Assembly: GCA_026874595.1 (NCBI GenBank)
Contig: CM049322.1
Coordinates: 26,137,400-26,201,399, forward strand
DNA length: 64,000 nucleotides
Reading direction: 5' to 3'
Source of the DNA: Sipunculus nudus
Lineage: Eukaryota > Annelida > Sipuncula > Golfingiida > Sipunculidae
Below the pieces are notes generated by a model, which was not told where the DNA came from, searched no databases, and saw only the letters and a list, made by a program, of their open reading frames with translations. The position numbers were made by a program, and so were the translations under genes. Of the stretch, positions 1 to 11,566 are shown one piece after another. Position 1 is the first letter of the stretch, and the number at the start of each line of letters is the position of its first letter.

Positions 1-1860
1 CAATTTTGGTCTTGCTTTTCCAATAATATACAAGTCAAGTTTGAAATCCATACATCAATAAAAGTAGGAATTATCATCCAGAAACTAATTTTTTGACACA
101 TGGCTCCTGTGACCTTCACCTTTGACCTTGTGACCTCAAAAATTGATAGGGGTCTTCCACTCTTAGCATGTGAACTTTATGTGCAAGATGAAAGATCTGA
201 GATGAAATGTTTGGCTGGAAATGCATCCCCAATCTTTTTTAGAGGTTTCCTGTGACCTTGACCTTTGACCTCATGACCCCAAAATCAATTTCGGTCTTGC
301 TTTTCCAATGGGACATATACAAGTCAAGTTTGAATTCCATATATCAATAAAAGCAGGAATTATCATCCAGAAACTAATTTTTGGACAGATGGCTCCTGTG
401 ACCTTCACCTTTGACCTTGTGACCTCAAAACTGATAGGGGTCTTCCTCTATTGGCAGATGACTTATATGTGCAAGATGAAAGGTCTGAGATGAAATGTTT
501 GGCTGAAAAATGCATCCACAATCTTTTTAAATATGTGTCCTGTGACCTTGACCTTTGACCTCACGACCCCAAAATCAATTGGAGTCTTGCTTTTTCAATA
601 GGACATATACTGTGGTTGTCTTCTTATTTGCGGTGGTTTCAAATTCGCGATATTCACGGTCTCTCTCTGACCGCGAAATTGAAACCACGCAGTTTTGAAT
701 GCGTATATACCAGGCCATTATCGTTAATTTCAGAAGCTGCCGATAGTTGGTGACAGTCTTTCGAGCATGGTGCATTTAAATAACGTGATTCCGGGAGAAT
801 AACAGGGCCCACTTAAAATAATATCGGTTGGCTTAGATGCAAAAACCGTGACCCTTTGCAGGAAAGAGCTGACCGTTTGGGCGCGCTGGCAGTTTTTCCT
901 GCCCCCGGCACATGGCTGAAGCTTGGAAAGTGTCAATGTCCGCCGGGCAGTAATATTTAAAAATTACGTGTATGTGTGCCAAGCCAGATGACATCGAGCG
1001 CCGCTTAAAAGAATATTGAGTAGAAGGTACTCTTTCAAATTGTGCCGTATTTAGTTATTGTTAATGAATAAAATTTGCCACTAAAGTAGTGAACGTAGTC
1101 GTTAGGGAAGCGCCACCTTGTAAATGTATCATGACGCGCCAAACGATGTTTGATTGGCTAGTGATGACGTAAATTTTGAATATATTTGAAAGGTCACAGT
1201 TCATTATGGGGCCAAATTGCCGTAGAACAGTGGAAAAAGAGTTGTTTAGAATGAGCCTTGGCCCTGAAATAATTACATCCAGCTTGGTTAATGCTCCCCG
1301 CACGTGTCGGCTCAGCCATCCGTGACTGTTCGAGCATGCGATATCCGGAGTTCCGGACAGAGAATTAGGAGACCTAGATAATAGTGAAATCCGCGGTTTA
1401 TGAAATAATTTGGTCATTAAAGTTCATAGTTTCATATTTGATATTAAATTATACTTACTAAACTAATGAGAGCGCGAAAATGGAACCCCGTGAAACTTTT
1501 AAAAATACAAAAACCGCGAAAATTCAGCCCCGCGGATATAAAGGCAACCACAGTATAAGTCAAGTTTGAAATCCATACATCAATAAAAGCAGGAATTATC
1601 ATCCAGAAACTAATTTTTGGACAGATAGCTCCTGTGGCCTTGACCTTTGACCTTGTGACCCCAAAATTTATATGGATCATCCACTATTGGCAAGTGAGCT
1701 ATATATTCAAGATGGAAGACCTAGGATGAAAGTTTGGCTTAAAATGCATCCACAGTATCTTTTAAAATGCCAGTCCAGTGACCTTGACCTTTGACCTAAT
1801 GACCCTAAAACCTACAGGGTTCTTACTTTAGTGGTGGGCCATACATAAGTCATGTTTGAA
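1..1860. repeat. ~145-bp tandem repeat array with DR1-like motifs (interrupted)
   Basis: Recurrent units begin near a TGACCTTGACC/TTTGACC block and continue through 'CCAAAATCAATT', 'AAGTCAAGTTTGAAATCC' and 'GGAATTATCATCCAGAAAC'. The TGACCTTTGACC core occurs exactly at 259-270, 549-560, 1641-1652 and 1785-1796, with a degenerate copy near 113 and 403, so the unit is about 145 bp and a two-unit super-repeat of 285-290 bp is visible (starts at 1, 286, 576). The array is split by the TIR element at 610-1553 and resumes in phase afterwards. A related array lies at 14,690-15,560. No coding region is supported here. Confidence 0.85.
610..1553. mobile_element. Non-autonomous TIR DNA transposon (944 bp)
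   Basis: The sequence starts CTGTGGTTG and ends CAACCACAG, a perfect 9-bp terminal inverted repeat. Subterminal parts rich in 'ACCGCG' and 'GAAACC' are also inverted relatives. It interrupts the tandem repeat between 'GGACATATA' and 'TATAAGTCAAG', leaving TATA (or TA) on both sides as the likely target duplication. No transposase ORF is present; the short minus-strand ORFs inside have no recognisable domain. Superfamily is not assigned: a TA or TATA duplication would fit several groups. Confidence 0.75.
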
Positions 1861-2454
1861 ATCCATATGGCTATCAACACTGGAGATATCATAGGAGGTG
1901 TGTGATTTTCACCATATATGGCAATAATCAAGGTCAAGGCCACTATCATAAGAAAGGTCATGACCCCAATTTAAATAAACATCATCCCATAACCCATACC
2001 TATGTATATGCATAATATAAAAGAAATCTGTCCATTAGTTTTTGACTTATAATGCTCACAGTACTGTAAGGTGGCAATTTTGGGGGTATTTAACGGCACG
2101 AAAACAAGTAAAGAATAATAGGTGGCGCCACCAGTTTCTGGAACATGACAACCCTATCCATGATCTTCCATCAACTTGATTTTGGGATAAATCCATGCAA
2201 GATTTCTTGAGATATTAAAGAATTTGTGTGATTTTCCCAAAAATTGGACCTATTCAAGGTCAAGGACACTCTCCTAGTAAAGGTCATGACCTCATTTTAA
2301 ATAGGCGTCATCCTCTTACCCATATCTATACATATACCAAGTTTGGTAAAGTTCCGTGAAATATTTTTTGGGTTATCGCGCCAACAAGACTTATATGCGG
2401 CGGCGGGGGGACCGGTATGAAAACATAGTATCCCCCGACAAAGTCGGGGGATAC
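1861..2454 (-). mobile_element. Rolling-circle-like (HINE-type) element, 5' portion on minus strand
   Basis: The right edge carries a perfect hairpin (2428-2454) followed inward, on the minus strand, by TACTATGTTTTCA, the same inward sequence that follows the 5' hairpin of the element at 30,518 (GGATACTATGTTTT). Leftward are 'CAAGGTCAAGG..CACT' units repeated at about 1,930 and 2,260. The left (3') boundary was not resolved. One GGTGGCGCCACC palindrome lies at 2121-2132. Confidence 0.55.
2428..2454. other. Perfect 12-bp stem hairpin with AAA loop
   Basis: GTATCCCCCGAC, loop AAA, then GTCGGGGGATAC. It sits at the presumed 5' end of the minus-strand element and is therefore more likely a transposon terminal stem-loop than a transcription terminator. 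Confidence 0.9.
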
Positions 2455-3940
2455 AATGATATAAAAGAAATGCATGCATTTTAGTTTCTGTATTTGTGTA
2501 TGACCTGTGCCAATTATTCTTGGTTGAAGACTTGGCAGGGCTGTGTCAAATATTTTTTCCTGTATTTGTATGTTGAATTGGCCTTATTATATGTGAGGCT
2601 TGAGTCTGTACATGAACCTTGTAGTATTAGAGAGAGTCAGCTGCTGGTTAGTAGTGATAAAACGGTCATTCTCTTGAACTGAGATTCAGCTGTTCTTGGG
2701 CTTGGGTCTACAGATGCACTGTGTAGTGTAGAATGGCTACATATGAATATCAATGTACATTTGTTGATGGTCACTATAATAGGTCCAAAATCCTTGAGAT
2801 GTTGGAAGTGGAGATAAATTTGTCCAAACATGGTCTAAATGAGAGCCACTGTGGTGTGTTGGGCCAGTGTTTCCTTTTCTGGGGAATCTTCAAATTGTCT
2901 GTACAAAATATGCTGTGAAAATGTAATGCTGCTCTACACGAGTGACTCGAAAAAGAATAATCCATTTCTGGCCTGCTGAAGGAGACACCAGCAACTGAAC
3001 ACCAAACTGTGTATTACTTTTTTTTTCCTTCTGACCCAAATATCAATAAGCTTCTCCCTTAGGCCATGGGTGATACATATTATGTTTGAATCCTATCCAT
3101 CATATGTTAGGGGAGTTATTATGCAGAAACGAATTTGATTGTTCATAAAATTCTTTGCGAGTTATTGCTTTAACATCATTTGAGAATTATCGCCTCTGAC
3201 AAGGTCATCCATCTTCAAACTTGACCTAGCCTTTCATAACAAACATTACTGGTGCAAGTTCAGTGAGTGTTAGTCAAATTGTTTGCGAGCTATTTGGTTA
3301 ACATCATTTGAGCATTATCACCTCTGTGACCTTTAAAATCCATCAAGGTCACCCATCTTCAAACATGATGTAGCCCATCAAAAGGTCCATCACTGCCGTG
3401 AGTCTGGGGACCTTATATGAAATACTTTTTACGAGTAATTGTGTTAACAATGTGTGTCCATTTGCATGCATATTTGCTAAGAGAGCCCAACCTTACTAGG
3501 TGTTCAGTAATGGTTTTTACCGCATAACTTACAGAAAAATAGCTGACTATGACCAAGTCCTTGTTGCTGTTAAAATGAGGACCTGTCCTACTGTTAAGGT
3601 GGAACAAACAATTATGGTTACAATTATGATTTCTGCCCTGCTGAAAGAGGGACCTAAAATTTAACACCAAACTGTAAATAACTTTTTTGACCTTTGACCT
3701 CCGGACTACAAAATCGATAGGGATCTTCCATAATTGATGGTTAATACATATTTCAGGTTTGAACTCAATCTGTCAATCTAACTGGAGTTATCATCCGGAA
3801 AAGAATTTGTGGACAGACTGACAGACAGACAGCCAGGTCGAATACTATAGGGTCCCCACTTTTCAAGTGAGGTCCTAAAAATAGAGAAAAAAAATCTGAA
3901 CTTAAAGAGCCCTGACAGTTTCCAGTGCCACAGGCAAACA
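2455..3940. repeat. No gene seen; diverged dispersed repeats
   Basis: 2,455-3,000 shows nothing recognisable; overlapping short ORFs on both strands have no domain. 3,150-3,440 contains two to three diverged ~126-147 bp units that share 'GAGTTATTGCTTTAACATC'-like and 'CACCCATCTTCAAAC'-like blocks. At 3,688-3,699 there is another exact TGACCTTTGACC followed by a family end containing 'GACAGACTGACAGACAGACAG'-like simple sequence (3,813-3,832). Confidence 0.5.
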
Positions 3941-3943
3941 TGA

Positions 3944-4084
3944 GATGTCCACATGCAGCCTTGAGGGACATGGCACCCATAAGGTGATCACATGCAGCCT
4001 TTAGGGGCATGACACCCATGAGGTGTCCACAAGCAACCTTGAGGGGCATGGCACCAATGAGGTTATCACATGCAGCCTTGAGGA
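3944..4084. repeat. 39-bp minisatellite, ~3.5 copies
   Basis: Units read GTGATCACATGCAGCC, then TT(G/T)AGGGGCATGGCACCCATGAG-like sequence. The period of 39 bp keeps a minus-strand frame open, which produces a short repetitive ORF that I do not regard as a gene. Confidence 0.8.
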
Positions 4085-4423
4085 AATGGAGCTGATCTGA
4101 CCTTATGGCTCCTGGCAAACTCAGTGTGCATTCATTGAACTCTTGACCTGTACCTGGCTGCACTGAGTAAACTCTTGACCTATATCTGGACCTGTTGCAT
4201 AATCTGATACAGTTGGCAGTCTGCCAAAGCTATAAATAGAACCAGACTGACCTTTTGCGTGTTGCTGAATCTGATACAGATGGCGGTTGAAACAACATTT
4301 TTGTAGAAGAAGACAACTTCAGCCTTAAATTTGATAAAGACTTGGGTACTTATGGCTACAAGAGTAACTTCAGCTTCAATGACTCTACAAAAAATAAATG
4401 AACCTAATCTGTTCTTATACAAG

Positions 4424-7400
4424 TGACCCATGGGTCATGACGCTCAGTCGACATGTTGACAATATGTCCTTGCACAGGCAACTTATTAAGATAATGTAGG
4501 TGGCATCATTGTTCATGCATCTTAGCTCAAGTCCATCAAGACCCATAAGCACAACAAATTTGATGACAATCCAACCAGCCTTTCCTGTAGAATCTGGCAA
4601 TTTGTGTGTATTTTGCATTATTTCTTGGGTGCTGCAACATACCCCAAAACAAAGAGAATATAGGTCACAGTGACAAAATTTCAGGTTTCTGGGGAGAACT
4701 TTTGAGGAACTCTCAGGATGTCAAGTAAGATGTTTCCGCGCCAAATTGGTTATGATTTGTGCCCTACTTTGGTATCAAATTTCAATTATTCTGAGGGTTG
4801 GTTATAAGCTCCATAGCTCAGAAAATATGGGTAACAGAGACCTAATTTCACGTTCTCAAGGAGACTTTTCATGGAACTTCCTTGATTTAAAGTTAGAAGA
4901 TTCCAGGTCCAATGATTATGATTTGTGCCCTGCTTTGGTATCAAATTTTTAAGTATGCTGGAAGGTGTTTATTAGCCCCATAGCTCAGAGAATATGGATA
5001 ACAGAGACCTAATTTCAAGTTTCCAAAAATAGAGAAAAAAAAATGTGTTAAATTGTTCTAAAAGTCCAGGTGGCGCCACCAGTCTGCATGAACTGAGGAA
5101 ACACTCCATAATGCATATAAATGGAAAGAATCATGCCGATCAATGCACTATTTGTTTAGATACTGGATCTGTTGTATCAAATTTTTAGTTATTCTGGGGG
5201 GTACTTCTAAGCCCCATAGCTTGGATAATATGGATGACAGAGACCTAATTTTAGGTTTCAATGGAGATTTTTTATAGACCTCCTGGGTTATCAAGAAAGA
5301 AGATTCCAGGTCAAATGGTTATGATTTGTGCCCTGTAAACAGACAACCACAACTTTGAATGTCTCAAAAATAAAGATAACAAGGCCTACAGGCCTAATGC
5401 GAACCTGTGCATTAGGACATACACCAGGTATAATGCTTCAATGCTGGACCATTACTTTTCATGTATATGAACTTTGCAAGTACTAAACATTTTGAATAAG
5501 AAACAATTACACAAACATCACTGCTGAAATTCTGGCATAGGTGCACACAACACTAAAAAGATTGTAGCTGGCACCACCAGTCTTGTATACAACGAAGCTA
5601 TCAGAGATATATACATACGCCCAATTTCAGACTGATATATCAAACCCCTCCTGAGAAAAACATAAGCAAAAGTCATGGTAGGTGGCGACACCTGTCTTGT
5701 GAGTGAGAAAGCCATCAAAGACACATAGACAGGTCAAAATATTAGGCCGATACATCAAACTTACCTTGAGTCTGATGCATGGGGCTGACCAGGCCTAGGT
5801 GAGAAAGGCTGTTGCCCCAAGTGAACTGTGACAAATTGCTTGCTCAGACTACTGCACTGAGTGAACTCATGACCTGCACCTGGCTAGACTGAGTGAACTT
5901 TTGACCTGTACCTGGCTGCACTGAGTGAAATCTTGACCTGTTGCATAATCTGACACAGTTGGCAGTCTGCCAAAGCTATAAATAGAATACAGCTACTGCA
6001 CTGAGTAAACTCCTGACCCATACCTGGTTGCACTGAGTGAACTCTTGACCTGTTGCCTAATCTGATACAGTTGGCAGTCTGCCAAAGCTATAAACAGATC
6101 CAGACTGACCTCTAGCCTGTTGCCAAATCTGAAATAGTAGCCACACCATTGCATAAGCTCATGCAGGGGCCCTGCCCTGAGGGGCTTGACACCCATGAAG
6201 TGATCACATGCCATGTGCTTGGCTGCACTGAGTGAACTCTTGACCTATATCTGGCTGCACTGAATAAACTCTTGATCTGTTCCCAAATCTGAAACAGTTG
6301 GCAGTTTCTCAACCTATTTAAAGATACAGATTCAATCTTTGCCTGTTGGTATATATCTGTATATATCTGTTTACACATACTGAAGGTTAAAATTTCTTTT
6401 TACAAGCCGACATATTCATAAACTTTTTATCAAAATATCTAGAATAATAAAAGATGCAGTTCTTTCATTGTTAAAGGTCCGATAGTTCTGCCAAAAATCA
6501 TTCTAGTAAACTTGAACAAAGGCCACCTAAGAATAATTATTGTGCAATGTTACAGAAGATATAATTGAAATAATAATATTGTAGAAGAACACTATTGCAG
6601 TCCTCAGTTTGAAAAAGACATAATAATGGCCATAAGACCAACTTAAGCTTTTCACAACTCAACCAAAAATCAACAAACTCAGTATATTCTGATATGATTG
6701 AAAGAACCATGTCCTAGGATAATTCTTTTGAAAAATTGAACAATTCAACTTGACAGTTTCATCATTAAGCTGAAAGAGGCTAACATTATGAGTTTTTTTG
6801 CCCATAAAAAACAGGTCAATGTAGGTGGCACCACTAAATCTACAACTTCAAATATGAGTCATGTGACCAACATTTGCACAATACCTTGCACAAAATTTGA
6901 TATGTGACAGATTATTGCATAAAATCTGGGAATGGTAGCTCCTGCTATTCCTAAGAAATTATGGATTAATGTACAGATGACCAATGACCCCCATACAAAA
7001 ATAGGTCAATTCAGGTGGCGCCACCAATACCTGAATTTCATATATGACTCATGTGAGCAACACTGGCAAAAAAATTGGTGATGATAGCTCTGGCTGTTTC
7101 TGAGACTGTCATTTTAGTATGCTTTTTTGGACAGATGACTAAGTTCAACTTCCTGAACAAAATTGAGGGAGATGGTATAAAAGATTATTTCTGTGAAATA
7201 TTGAACAATTTGGCTTGAGTGTTTTGGAGGAGAAGATTTTTAAAGGTTTTTTAAGCTTCTTCTCTATAAAATTTAAGAAAATTTTCAGATGGCTAATTTT
7301 TTGCATTAAATTTCATGATGCTAGCTCCACTCATTTTCAAAATAGTATGGGTAAACGTACAGAAGACAAACGCCGCCACACCATCGCATTAGTTCACAGG

Positions 7401-8760
7401 TTCACTAAAAATTAATACAGATGCATATTGAATGCAAAATTGTAATACAGATACATCTCACTGATGGCAAAATCTTGAATTAATTTGACTATGGATACCA
7501 ATTATTTATAATCCATGTACAGCCGTCTTTATATACCCACAGAGAGCTGTATAGCTGTGTTTGTAAACATTGCCTGGCATGAGGAATATCTAAAAATCAT
7601 AAATCTACATTTTTAAAAGCTTTTAAAAAACATTCTTTTCAATATTAACCATACATAACCTGAAATCTAAATGTCTAGAGGCATGATGTAATAAATGCTG
7701 ATAAACTGGTGCCAGTCTAGATGTATCTAGATGTACCTGTGTATCTGCTTCACACAGCTAACATATATGGTAAAATGACTCAACTGAACCTTTATAATTC
7801 AGCCAAAATTCATTCTTTGGAACCATAAAAGACAATTATTTTAAGAATTATTCAGGGGATTATTCTTGTAAAATATTAAACAAATTGGCCTCAGTAGGGT
7901 CAGTCAAAAAAAATTTTACAGGTTTATAACTCATATGGGAAAATACAGCGAAATGGCTAAGTTAAGCTTCCCATAACTCAAAACCATTTGAACAAACTTG
8001 AATTATCAACATCTAAGGATAATTAATGTGTGAGATTTAAGAATTTGGCCCAGTGGTTTTTGAGGAGAAGACCTTTGTAGCCACTGAGCTAAAATGGGCT
8101 GTTACAGCATGACTAAATTCAGCTTCCCATAACTCAGCCAAAAGTCACTGAACTTAAACCATTTGAACAAATTTCAAAAAGCACTACCCTAGGATCATTT
8201 CTGTGTGATATTAAATTATTTGGCCATATGGTTTTAGAGAAGAAGTTTTTTGTAGCCGTCAGTATGATACGGGCACTGATGACCCCCGTACAAAAAAGGT
8301 CGATGCAGGTGGCGCCACCAATACCTCAATTTCAGATATGTCTCATGTGAACAACATTGGCATAAAATTTGGTGATGATAGCTCCAGTCGTTTCTGAGAT
8401 TGAAATTTTAGTATGCTTTTATGGACAGATGACTAAGTTCAACTTCCTGTAACTCGGCCAAAAATCACCGAACTTAAAACATTCGAACAAACTTGAGAAA
8501 GATTATTCCAGGAATCATTTCTGTGTAATATTGGACAATTTGGCTGAACATTTTCGGAGAAGAGATTTTTAAAGCTTTTTTAGCTTTTTCCCTATAAAAT
8601 CTAAGAAAATGCAGTTAGCCAAAAAATAAGCAAAATCTGTTATAGTTTTTTAGATGACTAATTTTTTAAATAAAATTTTGTGATGCCACCTCTTGCCATT
8701 TTCAAGATAGTATGGGTTAACGTACAGACGACGGACGATGCCACACCATCACATAAGCTC
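4424..8760. repeat. Left arm of a large dispersed inverted repeat (copy A)
   Basis: This segment is collinear, in reverse complement, with 32,540-36,900. Matching landmarks: 4,424-4,600 with 36,725-36,900 (GGGTCATGA block, 'CCACCTA' block); 5,518-5,740 with 36,000-36,160; 5,820-6,300 with 35,060-35,740; 6,790-6,900 with 34,500-34,640; 7,560-7,750 with 33,600-33,780; 8,290-8,760 with 32,540-33,050. It contains an ACTGAGTGAACTCTTGACC minisatellite at 5,840-6,290. The copies are clearly diverged, so this looks like an old interspersed repeat family, not a recent palindromic duplication. No coding domain was recognised. Confidence 0.8.
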
Positions 8761-10230
8761 ACAGGTTCGCTAAAAATGTGTAAAAAAAATCGAAAAAGTC
8801 CAGGTGGCTCCACCAGTCTGCAGAAACTGATGAAATACCCCATGATTAATATCCATGCAAAGAATCATTGTGATCAACTTGTTCAGTTGCAGTCTGCAGG
8901 AACTTAGGAAACACTCCATGGTGCATATTCATGCAAAGAATCATACCAATCAATGCATTAGTTGTTCAGATACTAGAGCTTTTGTATCAAATTTTTAGTT
9001 AATCTGGGGGGTACTTCTAAGCCCCATAGCTAGGACAATATTGGTGACAGAGACCTAATTTCATGTTCCCAAGGAGACTTTTTCATGGGCGTTCCTGCAT
9101 ATCAAGATAAAAGATTCTAGGTCCAGTCATTACAACTTGTGCCCTGTTAACAGTTGACCACATCTTTAAAGGTCTCAAAAACAAAGAAAAAAATAGTAAA
9201 AAACAATAACGATCTAGATGACGCCACCAGTCTGCAGAATCTGACGAAACATTCCACGACCAATATCCATGCACAAATCATGGTGATAAATGCATTACTT
9301 GTTCAGATACTTGAGCTTTTGTATCAAATTTTTAATTTTTCGGGGGGGGGGGGGGGGGGGGTTATTCGGCGATCCATAGCTTGAAGGATATGGGAAACAG
9401 AGACCTAATTCCAAGTTTCCAATGAGATTTTTCATACACCACTCTGGATATAAAGTTAGAAGATTCAATGTCTAGCAGTTACGACTTGTGCCATGTTAAC
9501 AGCTGACTGCATCTTTAAAGGTCTCAAAAATAGAGAAAAAATTGTAAAAAATATAAAAAATACAGGTGGCTCCACCAGTCTGCAGAAACTGATGAAGCAC
9601 CCCATGATTAATATCCATGCAAAGAATCATTGTGATCAATGCATTAGTTGTTCAGATACTTGAGCTTTTGTATCAAATTTTTCATTAATCTGGGGGGTAC
9701 TTCAGAGCCCCATAGCTTGAAGAATATGGGTAACAGAGACCTAATTCCAGGTTTCCATGAAGACTTTTCATAGACCTCTCTGGATATAAAGTAAGATGAC
9801 TCCAGGTTCAGCAGTTACGATTTGTGCCCTGTTAACAGATGACTGCATCTTTTAAGGTCTCAATAATAGAGAAAAAAATCATAAAAAATCGAAAAAATAC
9901 AGGTGGCGCCAACAGTCTGCAGAAACTGATGAAACACGCCATGATTAATATCCATGCAAAGAATCATGGTGATTGATGCATTAGTTGTTCAGATACTTGA
10001 GCTTTTGTATCAAATTTTTCATTAATCTGGGGGGTACTTCTGAGCCCCATGGCTTGAAGAATATGGGTAAAAGAGACCTAATTTCAGTTTTCCAAGGAGA
10101 TTTTTCATAGACCTCTCTGGATGTCGAGTCAGAAGATTCCAGGACCAGCCGTTATGATTTGTGCCTGGTTAAACGGACGGACGCCAGACAAAGGGTGATT
10201 GCTATAGCTAAGATGACTTTCAGTCAGCTG
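8761..10230 (-). repeat. ~340-bp tandem repeat family, minus orientation
   Basis: Units carry 'CACCAGTCTGCAGAAACTGA', 'CCATGCAAAGAATCAT', 'TTTGTATCAAATTTTT', 'GGGGGGTACTTC', and 'GTAACAGAGACCTAATT', the reverse complement of the array at 28,483-30,500. Unit boundaries at the 'CACCAGTCTGCAG' block fall near 8,813, 9,226, 9,575 and 9,909. The right end at 10,185-10,230 (GCTATAGCTAAGATGACTTT, then CAGTCAGCTGAG) is the reverse complement of the family 5' terminus seen at 28,483. Confidence 0.8.
9342..9361. repeat. Poly(G) run, 20 nt
   Basis: A pure G tract of 20 interrupts the repeat unit where other copies have GGGGGGTACTTC. It is either a real expansion of the G6 in the unit or an assembly/polymerase artefact. 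Confidence 0.9.
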
Positions 10231-11560
10231 AGATAACAATCTATTAAGATTTATCTAAATATTTTCACCCACCATTCAGATAAGTCAAACAATATTTTAG
10301 TTGTTGTGTCATTGAGCCAAAACTGCCTGAACAGGCATGGATCTGACATTTGATTTAACGAGTTTTAAAGTTGTAAAATTTCAGTGCATTTTAACACAAT
10401 CACCAATCTTTGGCTCATTTTCAGGTCTGTTCACAAATGAATTTTGATAAAATGCATAACCAGGAACCATTAATCCATGAAAACTTAAATCCAATTAATA
10501 GTGTCGAAGGTCAAAACCACCAAATTTTAAACCCACAATATTTTCTGAATCCACAGTTGCTCCAGCCATTTCTGATATTGTAATTTTAGTATCCTTTTGC
10601 CTCTTTGGCCAAATGACTAAGTTTAGCTTCCTGTAACTCGGCCAAAATTCATCGAACTGGAACAATTCGACCAAACTTGAGATTGTTTCAGAGAAAAAAA
10701 TTTGGCTGGACAGTTTCAGAGGAGATTTTTAATGTTTTTTTTTTTTTGCCATTTCCCTATAAAATCTAAGTAAATGCAGATAGCAAAATAATAAGCAAAA
10801 TCCAATAGTTTTGTTCTTGTGGCAATTTGTAAACCTATTTAAAACTGAGGGCTGCAATAGTCTTCTTATGCAAAAAAGTGGTTTCAAATTCCTAAACATT
10901 GCACAACAAGTGACCCATTGGTCATGACCCTCAGCTGACTAGAAAGACATTCACAAAAGGAATTTTTGTAAAGTTTGGTACATTGTCTGACTATCTGGGA
11001 GCTTACAATGTTTTTTGGCTAGTAATATAGGTAACCATGACCTAATTTCAGGTTTTCATGGAGATTCCCCAAGATATTTGGCCAGTAGCATGCAAAATAT
11101 AGCTCATCAAGACCTAATTTCAGGTTTCCATGGAGATTGCTTAAGACTTCTCTGAATATTACATTGGAACATTCTAGGGTTGGCAGAAACAAATCGTGTC
11201 CATCTGATTTTCAGGGTGCTAAAAATCATGTTTTTGGCCAATAGTTAACAAAATATAGGTCACCATGTACTAATTTCAGGTTTCCATGCAGATACACCAT
11301 AACCTGCCTGAATGTCATGTTAGAAGATTCTAGGCCTAGCGGATTCAATTTGTTCTCCGGCTGACTGACTGGGTGCTCAAATCATGTTTTCAGCCTGTAG
11401 TTTGCAAAATATAGGTCACCATGACCTAATTTCAGAATTCTAGAGAGATTTGCCTAGGACCTCCCAGGATGTACAGTAAGAAATTTCTAGGTCTAACAGT
11501 TACGATTTGTGCCCTGTTAACGGACAGACTGCTTCATCTGAAGGTCTCAAAAACAGAGAA
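10231..11560. repeat. Diverged repeats, no gene
   Basis: 10,231-10,560 shows no recognised feature. 10,600-10,800 matches the copy A/C family ('AACTCGGCCAAAATTCATCGAAC'-like, 'CCCTATAAAATCTAAG'). 10,890-11,560 contains about four diverged units with CATGACCTAATTTCAGG (near 11,038, 11,109, 11,268 and 11,417), related in reverse complement to 42,780-43,230. Confidence 0.55.
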
Positions 11561-11566
11561 CCAAGG

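Noticed and set aside
2428-2454. Rho-independent-type terminator
   Set aside because: Strong hairpin but no T-run after it, no upstream gene, and a eukaryotic context; a transposon terminal stem-loop explains it better.
3765-4163. 132-codon minus-strand ORF with repeated CGHLMGAMPLKAA-like units
   Set aside because: It is the translation of a 39-bp minisatellite; 39 is a multiple of three, so the open frame is trivial.
8680-8907. Overlapping 61- to 75-codon ORFs on both strands in the repeat region
   Set aside because: They fall in dispersed repeats whose other copies carry stops and indels; no domain.
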